64,000 nt of DNA from Fodinisporobacter ferrooxydans (GTDB lineage: Bacteria; Bacillota; Bacilli; Tumebacillales; MYW30-H2). The notes under the pieces are model-generated. The model did not search any database, was not told the DNA's origin, and saw nothing but the letters and a program-made list of their open reading frames with translations. Made by a program: the position numbers and the translations under genes. The DNA lies in NCBI RefSeq assembly GCF_022818495.1, contig NZ_CP089291.1, positions 1,272,501-1,336,500 of the forward strand, in the 5' to 3' direction. Below are positions 8,325-18,396 of the stretch, one piece after another (within the stretch, counting starts at the first letter, position 1; every line of letters starts with the position of its first letter).

Positions 8325-9223
8325 AGATTGTATCGATCGAAGAAGTATATAGCTATGCTGGCGAGGATGGTGTGGGCATATTGTATCTTGTCGCCACACC
8401 GATAGGGAATTTATCAGATATTACATATCGTGCGGTGGAAACGTTGCGAAGTGTTGACATCCTTGCGGCGGAGGATACTCGGCAAACACAAAAACTGCTG
8501 AATCATTTTTCGATCGAAGGACCTAAACTGATTAGCTATCATGAACATAACAAGCGGCAACAAGGTGTACAATTGGTCCGTGCATTATTGGACGGACAGT
8601 CTGTTGCAGTGGTGACAGATGCAGGAACCCCCGGTATTTCCGATCCCGGAAGTGATCTTGTGCAGCTTGCCATTGAGGAGAAGATTCCGGTTGTCGCCAT
8701 ACCAGGCGCATGTGCTGCGATCACAAGTCTGATTGCATCCGGTTTGAATACTGAATCTTTTACGTTTATTGGATTTTTACCGCGGGAGAAGAAACAGCGA
8801 TTCGACCGCTTGGAACAGTTGCGAACACATCAAGAAACACTGATCTTTTATGAATCTCCTCATCGAATTAAACAGGTGCTGCAAGACATGGAGTCTGTTT
8901 TTACGAATCGGGATGCGGTGCTGGCAAGAGAATTGACCAAACGCTACGAGGCGTTTACACGTGGAAAACTTAGTGACTTGCTAGATTTTTTGAATAGGAA
9001 TGAACCGCGAGGAGAATATGTGATTTTGGTGCGGGGGATTACACAGCAAGAGTTGGAAACAGAATTGGAAGATCTCGCATGGTGGAAAGATCTGAATTTG
9101 TCGGATCATGTCGAATTATTAATAAGAAATGGACGAGATCAAAAAGAAGCAATAAAAGAAGTAGCGAAACTGCGGGGCCTTTCGAAACGAGATGTGTATC
9201 AGGCGGTACACAAAAATACGTAG
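8297..9223 (+). CDS. rsmI: 16S rRNA 2'-O-ribose C1402 methyltransferase
   Basis: SAM-dependent tetrapyrrole-methylase-fold enzyme that methylates C1402 in the 16S decoding centre. Typical motifs are LVATPIGNLSDIT, AAEDTRQT, VTDAGTPGISDPG and FYESPHRI. The 308-residue product carries about 26 residues before the conserved LYLVATP, longer than usual, but ATG 8297 directly follows a G7 tract, which could act as the ribosome site. Translation is probably coupled to yabB. A terminator follows at 9239. Confidence 0.95.
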   Translation: MAKSDGEDIEIVSIEEVYSYAGEDGVGILYLVATPIGNLSDITYRAVETLRSVDILAAEDTRQTQKLLNHFSIEGPKLISYHEHNKRQQGVQLVRALLDGQSVAVVTDAGTPGISDPGSDLVQLAIEEKIPVVAIPGACAAITSLIASGLNTESFTFIGFLPREKKQRFDRLEQLRTHQETLIFYESPHRIKQVLQDMESVFTNRDAVLARELTKRYEAFTRGKLSDLLDFLNRNEPRGEYVILVRGITQQELETELEDLAWWKDLNLSDHVELLIRNGRDQKEAIKEVAKLRGLSKRDVYQAVHKNT

Positions 9224-9238
9224 CAAGCAATACGACAA

Positions 9239-9275
9239 CGGGCATCCCCCTAAAAAATGGAGGGTGCCCGAATTC
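9239..9275 (+). terminator. Terminator after rsmI
   Basis: CGGGCATCCCCC pairs with GGAGGGTGCCCG, then AATTCTTT. It separates rsmI from convergent abrB. Confidence 0.75.
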
Positions 9276-9279
9276 TTTA

Positions 9280-9305
9280 AGAGGATGTCCAAAAAGTAGT
9301 CAAAA
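9280..9305. repeat. 26-bp dispersed repeat, copy 1
   Basis: The sequence starts AGAGGATGTCC and ends AGTAGTCAAAA. It recurs with one mismatch at 43604-43629. The pattern resembles leftover ends of an insertion element, but no transposase is near. Confidence 0.6.
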
Positions 9306-9335
9306 TTCGTTCTGCAATCAATAAATTGAAAAAAA

Positions 9336-9602
9336 TTACTCAGCAATCACTGGATTGTTCAGTAAATCTGTCAATTCTTTAATCGCTTCTTTACTCACCA
9401 TTTTTCCTTTATAGAAAACAAGATTTTCAGCATTGCCGGTAAAGATACAAGCAGGTTCGTATTTTTTCAAGATAATACGATCACCATCGACAAAAATCTC
9501 CAATGCATCTTTTTCAGCAATTCCTAACGTGCGGCGTAATTCGATCGGAATTACAACACGACCTAATTCATCGACTTTACGTACAATACCCGTTGATTTC
9601 AT
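9336..9602 (-). CDS. abrB: Transition-state regulator AbrB
   Basis: Global DNA-binding repressor of stationary-phase and sporulation genes. The 88-residue protein has the swapped-hairpin AbrB N-terminal domain with STGIVRKVDELGRVVIP and LRRTLGI, followed by LEIFVDGDRIILKKY and a C-terminal multimerisation region. It has the same length class as B. subtilis AbrB (about 94-96). ATG 9602 follows AAGGGAGAG. It is transcribed opposite to rsmI and metG. Its promoter region holds tandem 0A-box-like sites, as expected if Spo0A~P represses it. Confidence 0.93.
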   Translation of the reverse strand: MKSTGIVRKVDELGRVVIPIELRRTLGIAEKDALEIFVDGDRIILKKYEPACIFTGNAENLVFYKGKMVSKEAIKELTDLLNNPVIAE

Positions 9603-9620
9603 TTATTTTCTCTCCCTTAT

Positions 9621-9637
9621 TTCTACAAATTTCGACA
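9621..9637 (-). promoter_or_regulatory. Tandem Spo0A boxes in the abrB leader
   Basis: TTCGACA (9631-9637) is the exact complement of the 0A box TGTCGAA, and TTCTACA (9621-9627) matches at 6 of 7. They are exactly 10 bp apart and lie just downstream of the inferred abrB start point, the arrangement used for repression in B. subtilis. Confidence 0.65.
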
Positions 9638-9652
9638 AAATCCGCTGAAATC

Positions 9653-9681
9653 ATTGTACCAATCATTCCCATAATAGTCAA
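9653..9681 (-). promoter_or_regulatory. Sigma-A promoter of abrB
   Basis: Minus strand TTGACT (9676-9681), 17-bp spacer, TACAAT (9653-9658). Confidence 0.75.
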
Positions 9682-9717
9682 CACTTTTTACAGTGTTGTA
9701 AATAGGAATTTACTGGT

Positions 9718-9746
9718 TTGAATTTTTTTGAACCTTTAAGTATAAT
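9718..9746 (+). promoter_or_regulatory. Likely promoter of the metG leader
   Basis: TTGAAT (9718-9723), 17-bp spacer, TATAAT (9741-9746). Transcription from here would give a leader of about 380 nt before metG. Confidence 0.55.
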
Positions 9747-9752
9747 TAGACA

Positions 9753-12163
<2,411 letters not shown>

Positions 12164-12182
12164 AAGTCAAGGAGTTCGAACA

Positions 12183-12962
12183 ATGATACGGTTATTTGAT
12201 ACCCATTGCCATCTGAATGATCCCAAATTTCAAGACGATCTTGCGGCGGTATTGGAACATGCCGCCTCCCAAGGCGTCTCTTTCGTCGTTGTTCCGGGAT
12301 ATGATTATGACTCCTGTTTGCGGGCGATGGAGCTTGCGCAAACCCATTCCATGCTCTATGCGGCCGTCGGATTCCATCCTCACGATGCGAAAGATGTGAC
12401 GGAACGCTATTTTTCGGAATTGGAACAGTGGGTGAAGGATCCCAAAGTTGTGGCGATTGGAGAAATCGGTCTGGATTATTATTACGACAATTCTCCGCGG
12501 GAAGTGCAGCAGCAAGTGTTTCGCAGGCAAATCCAGTTTGCCAAAGCATGCCGTTTGCCGATCATTATCCATGACAGAGATGCACATGGGGATATTGTCA
12601 CAGTTTTGAAAGAAGAAAAAGCAGAAGACATCGGCGGCATTATGCATTGTTTTTCCGGAAGTTTGGAAATGGCAAAAGAATGTATTCATATGAATTTTTA
12701 TATATCCTTTGGCGGACCCGTCACGTTTAAAAATGCGAAACGTCCGCGGGAAGTGGCGGCACACATTCCAATCGAACGCTTGCTGATCGAAACAGACGCG
12801 CCTTGGCTGACACCGGAACCGTATCGGGGGAAGCGGAATGAACCTGCGCATGTAAGATTTGTAGCCGAAAAAATTTCGGAAATCCGCGGCATGACGCTTG
12901 AACAAATCGCAGAAATTACAACGGCAAATGCCGGAAGGTTGTTTGCGAAGATCGTTGAATAA
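12183..12962 (+). CDS. tatD: TatD family metal-dependent hydrolase (YabD)
   Basis: A TIM-barrel metallohydrolase; characterised TatD enzymes are 3'-5' DNA/RNA exonucleases. The 259-residue protein shows DTHCHL near the N-terminus, GEIGLDYYYD, IIHDRDAHG, HCFSGS and TDAPWLTP, which supply the metal ligands. ATG 12183 follows AAGGAG. The gene sits between metG and rnmV as in B. subtilis, but yabE (a resuscitation-promoting-like gene) that normally follows is missing. Confidence 0.93.
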   Translation: MIRLFDTHCHLNDPKFQDDLAAVLEHAASQGVSFVVVPGYDYDSCLRAMELAQTHSMLYAAVGFHPHDAKDVTERYFSELEQWVKDPKVVAIGEIGLDYYYDNSPREVQQQVFRRQIQFAKACRLPIIIHDRDAHGDIVTVLKEEKAEDIGGIMHCFSGSLEMAKECIHMNFYISFGGPVTFKNAKRPREVAAHIPIERLLIETDAPWLTPEPYRGKRNEPAHVRFVAEKISEIRGMTLEQIAEITTANAGRLFAKIVE

Positions 12963-12995
12963 GGATTGGATCGATGCAGAGATGGGTGAGATATT

Positions 12996-13541
12996 TTGAT
13001 TCGTGAAGTCATTGTTGTCGAAGGCCTGCATGACAAACAAGCGATTGATCGGGCCGTACATGCAGATGTACTGATCAGCAATGGTTCGGCTGTTTCAGAA
13101 TCGTTTCTGAAGCTGGTAGAACGGGCACAGCAGCAACGGGGCGTGATTATCCTGACAGACCCGGATTATGCCGGGGAGCGGATTCGCAGAATTGTAAGCA
13201 GGCGTGTACCCGGTTGCAAGCATGCGTTTCTGCCAAGGGAGCAGGCGATAAAAAACGGTGATCTCGGTGTTGAGAACGCCTCTCCGGCTGCCATACAACG
13301 GGCTTTGCAAGAAGTTCGCAGCGAATGGGAAGGCGGGCGCGAAGAGTTTACATGGGATGAAATGGTTGAATACGGCTTAAATGGGCAATCCTACTCCGGC
13401 CAGTTGCGCAAGATGTTAGGAGAACGATTGGGAATCGGATACGGGAATGCCAAAAGTTTTTGGAAAAAGCTGAACATGCTCGGTGTCGGTCGGGAAGAGT
13501 TTGAAACGGCACTGGCAGATTGTCTGAAGCAACTTGCTTGA
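12996..13541 (+). CDS. rnmV: Ribonuclease M5
   Basis: Matures the 5S rRNA precursor in Bacillota. The 181-residue protein has an N-terminal TOPRIM domain with VVEGLHDK (catalytic Glu) and LTDPDYAGERIRR (DxD), and the C-terminal RNase M5 extension. The start is TTG at 12996 with a weak GGTGAG ribosome site. It is immediately followed by rsmA (27 bp to the chosen start), the same pair as in B. subtilis. Confidence 0.93.
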   Translation: MIREVIVVEGLHDKQAIDRAVHADVLISNGSAVSESFLKLVERAQQQRGVIILTDPDYAGERIRRIVSRRVPGCKHAFLPREQAIKNGDLGVENASPAAIQRALQEVRSEWEGGREEFTWDEMVEYGLNGQSYSGQLRKMLGERLGIGYGNAKSFWKKLNMLGVGREEFETALADCLKQLA

Positions 13542-13568
13542 ATCATGACCGGAAAGGTTACGAAAACG

Positions 13569-14450
13569 ATGTCAAAACAACGGTTGGTCCATCCGGCGTT
13601 TGCACAACAAGTGATCGAACGGCATGGATTTTCATTGAAGAAACAATTGGGGCAAAATTTTTTGATTGATGCCAACATATTGGGGAAAATTATTGATGCA
13701 GCAGCAGTTTCCAGCGAAGAAGGGGTTCTGGAAATTGGCCCTGGAATCGGCACGTTGACACAAGAATTAGCGGAACATGCCGGTCAAGTGGTAGCAATCG
13801 AAAAAGATGACCGCTTGATTTCTGTTTTATTTGATACACTTCAAACGTACTCCAATGTTCATGTGGAACATGGGGATGTGTTAGATGTCGATTTAAAACA
13901 GATTTTTGCAACATGGTTTCAAGGGCGGAAGGTAAGCGTTGTTGCAAATTTACCGTATTATATCACGACACCGATTGTCATGCGTTTGTTGGAAGAGCGT
14001 TTGCCATTGCATTCCATTGTCGTAATGGTACAAAAAGAAGTTGCCGAACGCATGGCCGCAAAACCGGGAGGAAAAGATTATGGAGCTCTTTCCATAGCTG
14101 TCCAATACTATACAAGACCTGCCATTGTATGCAAAGTGCCGCCTTCTGCGTTTATGCCGCCGCCGAATGTTGAATCGACCGTTATTCAATTGCAGGTGTT
14201 GTCAAAGCCTAGCGTACATCTAAAGGATGAGGCTTTATTTTTTCAAGTGGTGAAAGCAAGTTTTGCGCAACGCAGAAAGACATTGGTGAATAATTTGTTA
14301 CATACTCCGTTCCTCACTCTTACGAAGGAGCAGATACAGGATATACTTGCTGCAGTGCATATCGATCTGAGACAACGAGGAGAGACGCTTTCTTTACAGG
14401 ATTTTGCAAACCTCTCGAATACCATTTATAACTATAAGCAGCATTTGTAA
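13569..14450 (+). CDS. rsmA: 16S rRNA dimethyladenosine transferase (KsgA)
   Basis: Dimethylates A1518 and A1519 in 16S rRNA during 30S assembly. The 293-residue product has KKQLGQNFLID, the SAM motif EIGPGIGTLT, the catalytic NLPYYITTP and a C-terminal helical domain. ATG 13569 is chosen over ATG 13545 because it gives the usual length and has AAAGG 11 bp upstream. Two hairpins follow the stop. Confidence 0.95.
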   Translation: MSKQRLVHPAFAQQVIERHGFSLKKQLGQNFLIDANILGKIIDAAAVSSEEGVLEIGPGIGTLTQELAEHAGQVVAIEKDDRLISVLFDTLQTYSNVHVEHGDVLDVDLKQIFATWFQGRKVSVVANLPYYITTPIVMRLLEERLPLHSIVVMVQKEVAERMAAKPGGKDYGALSIAVQYYTRPAIVCKVPPSAFMPPPNVESTVIQLQVLSKPSVHLKDEALFFQVVKASFAQRRKTLVNNLLHTPFLTLTKEQIQDILAAVHIDLRQRGETLSLQDFANLSNTIYNYKQHL

Positions 14451-14487
14451 GAGCGGATCTGCAGTCTATTTGAGGAAAGTACTGAGA

Positions 14488-14566
14488 CATCTTTGCCCAA
14501 TAAAATATGTGGCAAAGATGAAAGAAACCAGCTATTCTTGTTACATAGCCTGTTGGTTTCTATTTT
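14488..14566 (+). terminator. Two hairpins after rsmA
   Basis: First: CATCTTTGCC with GGCAAAGATG (14488-14520), a perfect 10-bp stem with no T tract. Second: AGAAACCA with TGGTTTCT (14523-14561), then ATTTTG. The second looks like a weak terminator; the first may be a processing or stability element. Confidence 0.55.
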
Positions 14567-14609
14567 GTAGGGGTTACGGCATCCGCCAAAGGATGGTGTC
14601 ATAAAAAGA

Positions 14610-15557
14610 ATGGATTTGTTTTTGCAACGATTGGTTACAATTCAAGGAGCAAATGCATTGATCCTGTGTCATGATCATGCGGATAGCGATGCTGTTGGTG
14701 CAGCGTATGCACTTGCAAAATATTTGGATGGAACGATTGGCGTCCCCAAACGCGTAGCCGCACATGCAAAAGGATTATTGGATACATTGCGGACAACCAT
14801 TGTTATACAGCCGGATCTTTCGAATTTTCAGCATGTCATCGTGGTAGATACGGCAAATGCTGCTCAGTTAACGGATTGTATGCCTGCAAAATTTTTATTA
14901 ATCGATCATCACCCTACCAATACATTATTGCATGCAGCAGAAAGTGCCTTATATGACGGCACCGCATCATCGACAAGTCAACTTGTATATCGCATGTTTA
15001 AAAAAGCAGGCATCCCGATTGATCGAGATGTTGCTCTTGCATTATGTGCAGGTATTATGACAGATACGATCAATTTTCATAAAGGTGATGCAGAGGCTTT
15101 TCAAACCTTTGGAGAATTGCTGGAAGCGGCAAAATTGACCTATGAGGATGTACAGTCGTTGTATGTAGTCGATGAACGGAAAGACCGCAAAGCAATCATC
15201 CAAGCTGCACTACAGGCCCGGCATGTAGAAATTGAGGGTTATGAGATCTTGGTCACACAAATTCATACGAATATTCCAACATTTGCAGCACGAGCTTTAT
15301 TTGATTTAGGTGCTGATGTGAGCGTAGTCGGATATACCAATCAGTCGGATATCGAAATTCGAATGTATCTTCGGCATGATTTAATCGAACAATGCGGATT
15401 GCATGCGGCAGATATTCTAAAGCGTGTCAAAGATATTGATACGAAATTGGTGTGGGGATATTCTTTGTTTGCGGGATATCGTTCCCAAGGAAATTTGGAT
15501 GGAATTTTACAATCTGTCCTCGATACGTTTCAAGAAGTTCTCGCCGAACGGTCATAA
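14610..15557 (+). CDS. DHH family phosphoesterase
   Basis: A 315-residue protein with DHH-superfamily metal motifs: HDHADSDAVG near residue 25, VVDTA, IDHHPT, and GIMTDTINF. Relatives include NrnA nanoRNases, PAP phosphatases, GdpP-type c-di-AMP hydrolases and RecJ. The C-terminal part reads YSLFAGYRSQGNLDGI and lacks the GGGH motif normal in NrnA, so substrate cannot be assigned. No membrane or PAS/GGDEF segment. B. subtilis has no DHH gene between rsmA and yabG. The start ATG 14610 has only a weak upstream AAAGGATGG. Confidence 0.8.
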   Translation: MDLFLQRLVTIQGANALILCHDHADSDAVGAAYALAKYLDGTIGVPKRVAAHAKGLLDTLRTTIVIQPDLSNFQHVIVVDTANAAQLTDCMPAKFLLIDHHPTNTLLHAAESALYDGTASSTSQLVYRMFKKAGIPIDRDVALALCAGIMTDTINFHKGDAEAFQTFGELLEAAKLTYEDVQSLYVVDERKDRKAIIQAALQARHVEIEGYEILVTQIHTNIPTFAARALFDLGADVSVVGYTNQSDIEIRMYLRHDLIEQCGLHAADILKRVKDIDTKLVWGYSLFAGYRSQGNLDGILQSVLDTFQEVLAERS

Positions 15558-15588
15558 GCAGCGGTTCGTACAAAGTGGCGGCGGCCTC

Positions 15589-15618
15589 GCCGAAAGAATG
15601 CAGGCATTTAGGCGAGAC
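15589..15618. terminator. Hairpin between convergent DHH and glycosyltransferase genes
   Basis: CTCGCC pairs with GGCGAG around an inner AATG-CATT stem. There is no long T run on either side, so termination is a guess from position. Confidence 0.35.
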
Positions 15619-15651
15619 GACCGTCGATCATCAAACAACCCTTTGCAGTTT

Positions 15652-16446
15652 TTATGAATCGTGTTGAATTTGTATCTGTTTAATTATGTCGAATCTTCTC
15701 TCTTGATGATATCCATCAAATGCATGATCTCCAAATACTCGACTTCGAGGTTTTCCCCGCAGAATATGCAATGCTTCCAGGCAATCTCCAATGATCGTAT
15801 CGCGAATCTTCTTTGTGTGTTCCGGATCTTTAAAAGCGGAACCCAATCGTATATGCGGAACATGTACAGGTGCGTCAATATGCATGCGCAACAAGCCCGC
15901 TTTTGCCAATACGATCGGCGGCTGGGCAAGATCACATAAGGGAATGCGACGAATCAAACGGGCGGAAACAACGGAAGGGCCATGTGCGGGATTTGCGTAG
16001 CCGATTTGCCGAAACATGTGCAATTCTTCTGCAATTTCCCGGCGTTTTTTTAATAGCAGATCATTTTCCGTATTTTGAAAATGAACTCCGTAGCAATCAC
16101 AAAGAGCCAAGTCCAAATGAAAAGCAACTGCTGTATGCAAAAGCGTCGCTAACGTATCGTCCATGTGTCCGACCAGGTCTCCATCGTAAAACAATATATA
16201 ATTGGCCCCTTTTCGCAGAGCATACTGACTGCCGATTGCCCGCGGCACATCAACACCTAAGCGAAAGGGGAACGAGAGGAGATCAATCGTTGCGTCTTTC
16301 TGCTGCAGTTCGCTAACAATCGTTTCGGTATCATCCGTACAGCCATTGGCAACAACAAGAATATGCTTACAGCCGGCACGTTTTACCGTCGCAATCGCGC
16401 GATCAATACGTGCAGCTTCGTTCCAGGCGGGAATGACAGCATACAA
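15652..16446 (-). CDS. Glycosyltransferase family 2-like protein
   Basis: A 264-residue soluble GT-A-fold protein. The N-terminus reads YAVIPAWNEAARID, followed by VVANGCTDDTE and FYDGDLVGHMD, where the DGD supplies the metal-binding acidic pair. The sugar donor and acceptor cannot be inferred. The TTG at 16446 is chosen because GGAGGGGG ends 8 bp before it; longer in-frame ATG starts lie on the wrong side of this site. The gene is convergent with the DHH gene and divergent from yabG, separated from yabG by only 168 bp. It is absent from this place in B. subtilis, so it is either an insertion or lineage-specific. Confidence 0.75.
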   Translation of the reverse strand: MYAVIPAWNEAARIDRAIATVKRAGCKHILVVANGCTDDTETIVSELQQKDATIDLLSFPFRLGVDVPRAIGSQYALRKGANYILFYDGDLVGHMDDTLATLLHTAVAFHLDLALCDCYGVHFQNTENDLLLKKRREIAEELHMFRQIGYANPAHGPSVVSARLIRRIPLCDLAQPPIVLAKAGLLRMHIDAPVHVPHIRLGSAFKDPEHTKKIRDTIIGDCLEALHILRGKPRSRVFGDHAFDGYHQERRFDIIKQIQIQHDS

Positions 16447-16614
16447 ACATAACACCCCCTCCATGCATCTTATGGATACACGCACCATTTTGCACCGTGA
16501 TACATACACTGCCTGTAAATCTGCCTACAGCCTATCTTTGCGATGGTTCAATCACAGAAGCCCTTTTGAACATCGTATCGATATGGTTGAAGTGGAAAGA
16601 TTGGGGGAACAGAC

Positions 16615-17475
16615 ATGTGGCAGACAGGGGACGTAGTAGTGCGGAAGTCATACGGCAGGGACTTATGTTTTCGCATTGTCGAAATCGATGAGACTTCTGA
16701 GTCTGCTACGCTCAAAGGCATTGATGTTCGGCTAATGGCGGATGCACCATTAGAAGATCTTGAGATCGTTACGCAAGCGGATCGGGCTTTATACCAGGCC
16801 CCGTACAGAAAAGAGGAGAGCGATACATTACGGGTCATTCGTCAGGAACGGTTGTTGGAGCATGAAAAACGTGCATTAAAAATTGAAAGCAAATACCGAG
16901 GAGTAGAAGATTTTTTCGAGCGGCCCGGTCAAGTTCTCCATTTAGACGGTGATGGAGAATATTTGAATAAATGTTTGAAAGTATATGGGGAATTGGGAAT
17001 CCGGGCAGTCGGGCATCATGTTCAAGAGTCAGAGATGGCCATACATTTATTGGAGTTGCTGGAAGTCTATAGCCCTGATATTTTAATTTTGACGGGGCAC
17101 GATGGTGTTTTACGAAAAGGGCAGGATTTAAGCAATGTATATAATTACCGAAATTCAGAACATTTTATAAAAGCAGTAAAAATCGCCAGAAAATTCGAAC
17201 GAAGTTTTGATGATCTTGTCATTTTTGCAGGCGCCTGCCAGTCTCATTATGAAGCGCTGCTAGGTGCCGGTGCCAATTTTGCAAGCTCCCCGCATCGAAT
17301 TTTGATTCATGCTCTTGATCCGGTATTGATTGCGCAAAAAATTGCGTTTACACCCATTAACCAAACGGTAAATATTTTCGATGTCGTTAAATCGACGATT
17401 ACAGGTACAGACGGTTTGGGTGGAATCGAATCGAGAGGCAAGTATCGAATCGGCTTGCCGCGCTCACCGTATTAA
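16615..17475 (+). CDS. yabG: Sporulation-specific protease YabG
   Basis: Peptidase family U57 protease made in the mother cell late in sporulation; in B. subtilis it processes coat proteins such as SpoIVA, SafA and YeeK to permit cross-linking. The 286-residue protein opens with GDVVVRKSYGRD and contains LHLDGDGEYLNKCL, ILTGHDG and VIFAGACQSHYEALL, the region carrying the proposed catalytic His and Cys. ATG 16615 follows GGGGGAAC. Late mother-cell expression would require a sigma-K promoter; I could not identify a convincing one. Confidence 0.93.
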   Translation: MWQTGDVVVRKSYGRDLCFRIVEIDETSESATLKGIDVRLMADAPLEDLEIVTQADRALYQAPYRKEESDTLRVIRQERLLEHEKRALKIESKYRGVEDFFERPGQVLHLDGDGEYLNKCLKVYGELGIRAVGHHVQESEMAIHLLELLEVYSPDILILTGHDGVLRKGQDLSNVYNYRNSEHFIKAVKIARKFERSFDDLVIFAGACQSHYEALLGAGANFASSPHRILIHALDPVLIAQKIAFTPINQTVNIFDVVKSTITGTDGLGGIESRGKYRIGLPRSPY

Positions 17476-17495
17476 ATTTTGGGCATAAAGGACCA

Positions 17496-17525
17496 TTGAC
17501 AAAAAAATCATTCAGTTGTTATAAT
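17496..17525 (+). promoter_or_regulatory. Upstream veg promoter
   Basis: Consensus TTGACA (17496-17501), 18-bp AT-rich spacer, consensus TATAAT (17520-17525). Confidence 0.85.
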
Positions 17526-17537
17526 ATTTTGTTTCGT

Positions 17538-17566
17538 TTGACACATACTATCTCACATGCTATAAT
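17538..17566 (+). promoter_or_regulatory. Downstream veg promoter
   Basis: Consensus TTGACA (17538-17543), 17-bp spacer, consensus TATAAT (17561-17566). With the upstream promoter it forms a tandem pair like the strong veg promoters of B. subtilis. Confidence 0.9.
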
Positions 17567-17590
17567 TTTACGTGGAAAGAGGTGGTGTGT

Positions 17591-17869
17591 GTGTCAAAAA
17601 ACGCACTAAGCGAAATCAAACGTAATCTTGAGGGCTTTGTTGGTGAGAAGATTATGTTACGCGCCAACGGTGGCCGCCGAAAGACGATCGAACGCACTGG
17701 AGTACTTGAAGAGACATATCCCTCAGTCTTTGTAGTGAAGCTTGACCAATCGGACAGTTCCTTTAAACGAGTTTCCTACAGTTACGCCGATATCCTTACG
17801 GAAACTGTGGAATTAACGGTTTGCAAGGATAATGGTGGACATATTCGCATCACCTATGTAGAGCATTAA
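17591..17869 (+). CDS. veg: Veg protein
   Basis: Small highly expressed protein conserved in Bacillota; in B. subtilis it stimulates biofilm matrix genes by countering SinR and has been linked to spore outgrowth. The 92-residue product holds the family core [22 protein letters not shown] and [16 protein letters not shown]. Of several in-frame GTG codons, 17591 is chosen because AGAGG lies 8 bp upstream and length fits. Two consensus promoters precede it and a terminator follows. Confidence 0.95.
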   Translation: MSKNALSEIKRNLEGFVGEKIMLRANGGRRKTIERTGVLEETYPSVFVVKLDQSDSSFKRVSYSYADILTETVELTVCKDNGGHIRITYVEH

Positions 17870-17935
17870 ACGTACGTTTTCACAACTTTGTGTATACTGA
17901 ATATGGATCGGCACTCCTGTGTCGAGTTTTAAAAC

Positions 17936-17967
17936 AAGACGTCTTGGAAAAGGCGTCTTTTTATTTT
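17936..17967 (+). terminator. Terminator after veg
   Basis: AAGACG with CGTCTT, inner CTT with AAG, then TTTTTATTTT. Confidence 0.8.
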
Positions 17968-18025
17968 GACTGCAAATGGACATGCTATTCCCATACGCCA
18001 ATTTCTAAAGGAGATGATAATCGGA

Positions 18026-18214
18026 ATGGCACGACGTCGAGGAATCATGTCAGAACAATTTAAAGTTGAACTGGCCAAGGATTTGGGATTCTATGATACC
18101 GTGCAGCAAGAAGGTTGGGGTGGCATTCGAGCAAGGGAAGCCGGTAACATGGTGAAACGCGCCATTGAATTGGCGGAACGCGCGCTTGCGGAGCAATCCC
18201 AATCGAACACATAG
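18026..18214 (+). CDS. sspF: Small acid-soluble spore protein, SspF type
   Basis: Alpha/beta-type SASP relative; such proteins bind and protect spore DNA. The 62-residue product starts MARRRGIMS and has [26 protein letters not shown] and KRAIELAE, matching SspF closely. The start at 18026 follows AAAGGAG with a long (12 bp) gap; a start at 18014 would touch the ribosome site. Expected to be forespore-specific; no confident sigma-G box was seen. It lies after veg as in B. subtilis. Confidence 0.93.
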   Translation: MARRRGIMSEQFKVELAKDLGFYDTVQQEGWGGIRAREAGNMVKRAIELAERALAEQSQSNT

Positions 18215-18234
18215 ATGGATTCTCCTAAAGGCGT

Positions 18235-18269
18235 AAGGGGCTTATCAAAAAGGGTAAGCCCCTTTTTTA
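18235..18269 (+). terminator. Terminator after sspF
   Basis: AAGGGGCTTA pairs with TAAGCCCCTT, then a T6 run. Confidence 0.92.
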
Positions 18270-18396
18270 GCGTATATCGGATGCATATTTTGAGGCAAGA
18301 TGGCAACGCTTTATAGTAGCTTTTTATTTTTTGTTTTACCTTTTATTCATGTCGTATTGACAAAGAGAATTTAGCTTATTCCCTAAGGGGGCACGT

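Noticed and set aside
12192-13061. 289-codon open frame on the minus strand opposite tatD
   Set aside because: It is antisense to a strongly conserved gene, has no ribosome site or recognisable domain, and its composition (Phe, Arg, His-rich) is typical of shadow frames.
15870-16316. 148-codon plus-strand frame opposite the glycosyltransferase
   Set aside because: The glycosyltransferase on the minus strand has family motifs and a good ribosome site; the opposing frame has neither.
17870-18025. Sigma-G promoter for sspF
   Set aside because: CATACG at 17992 is -10-like, but no -35 with correct spacing was found.
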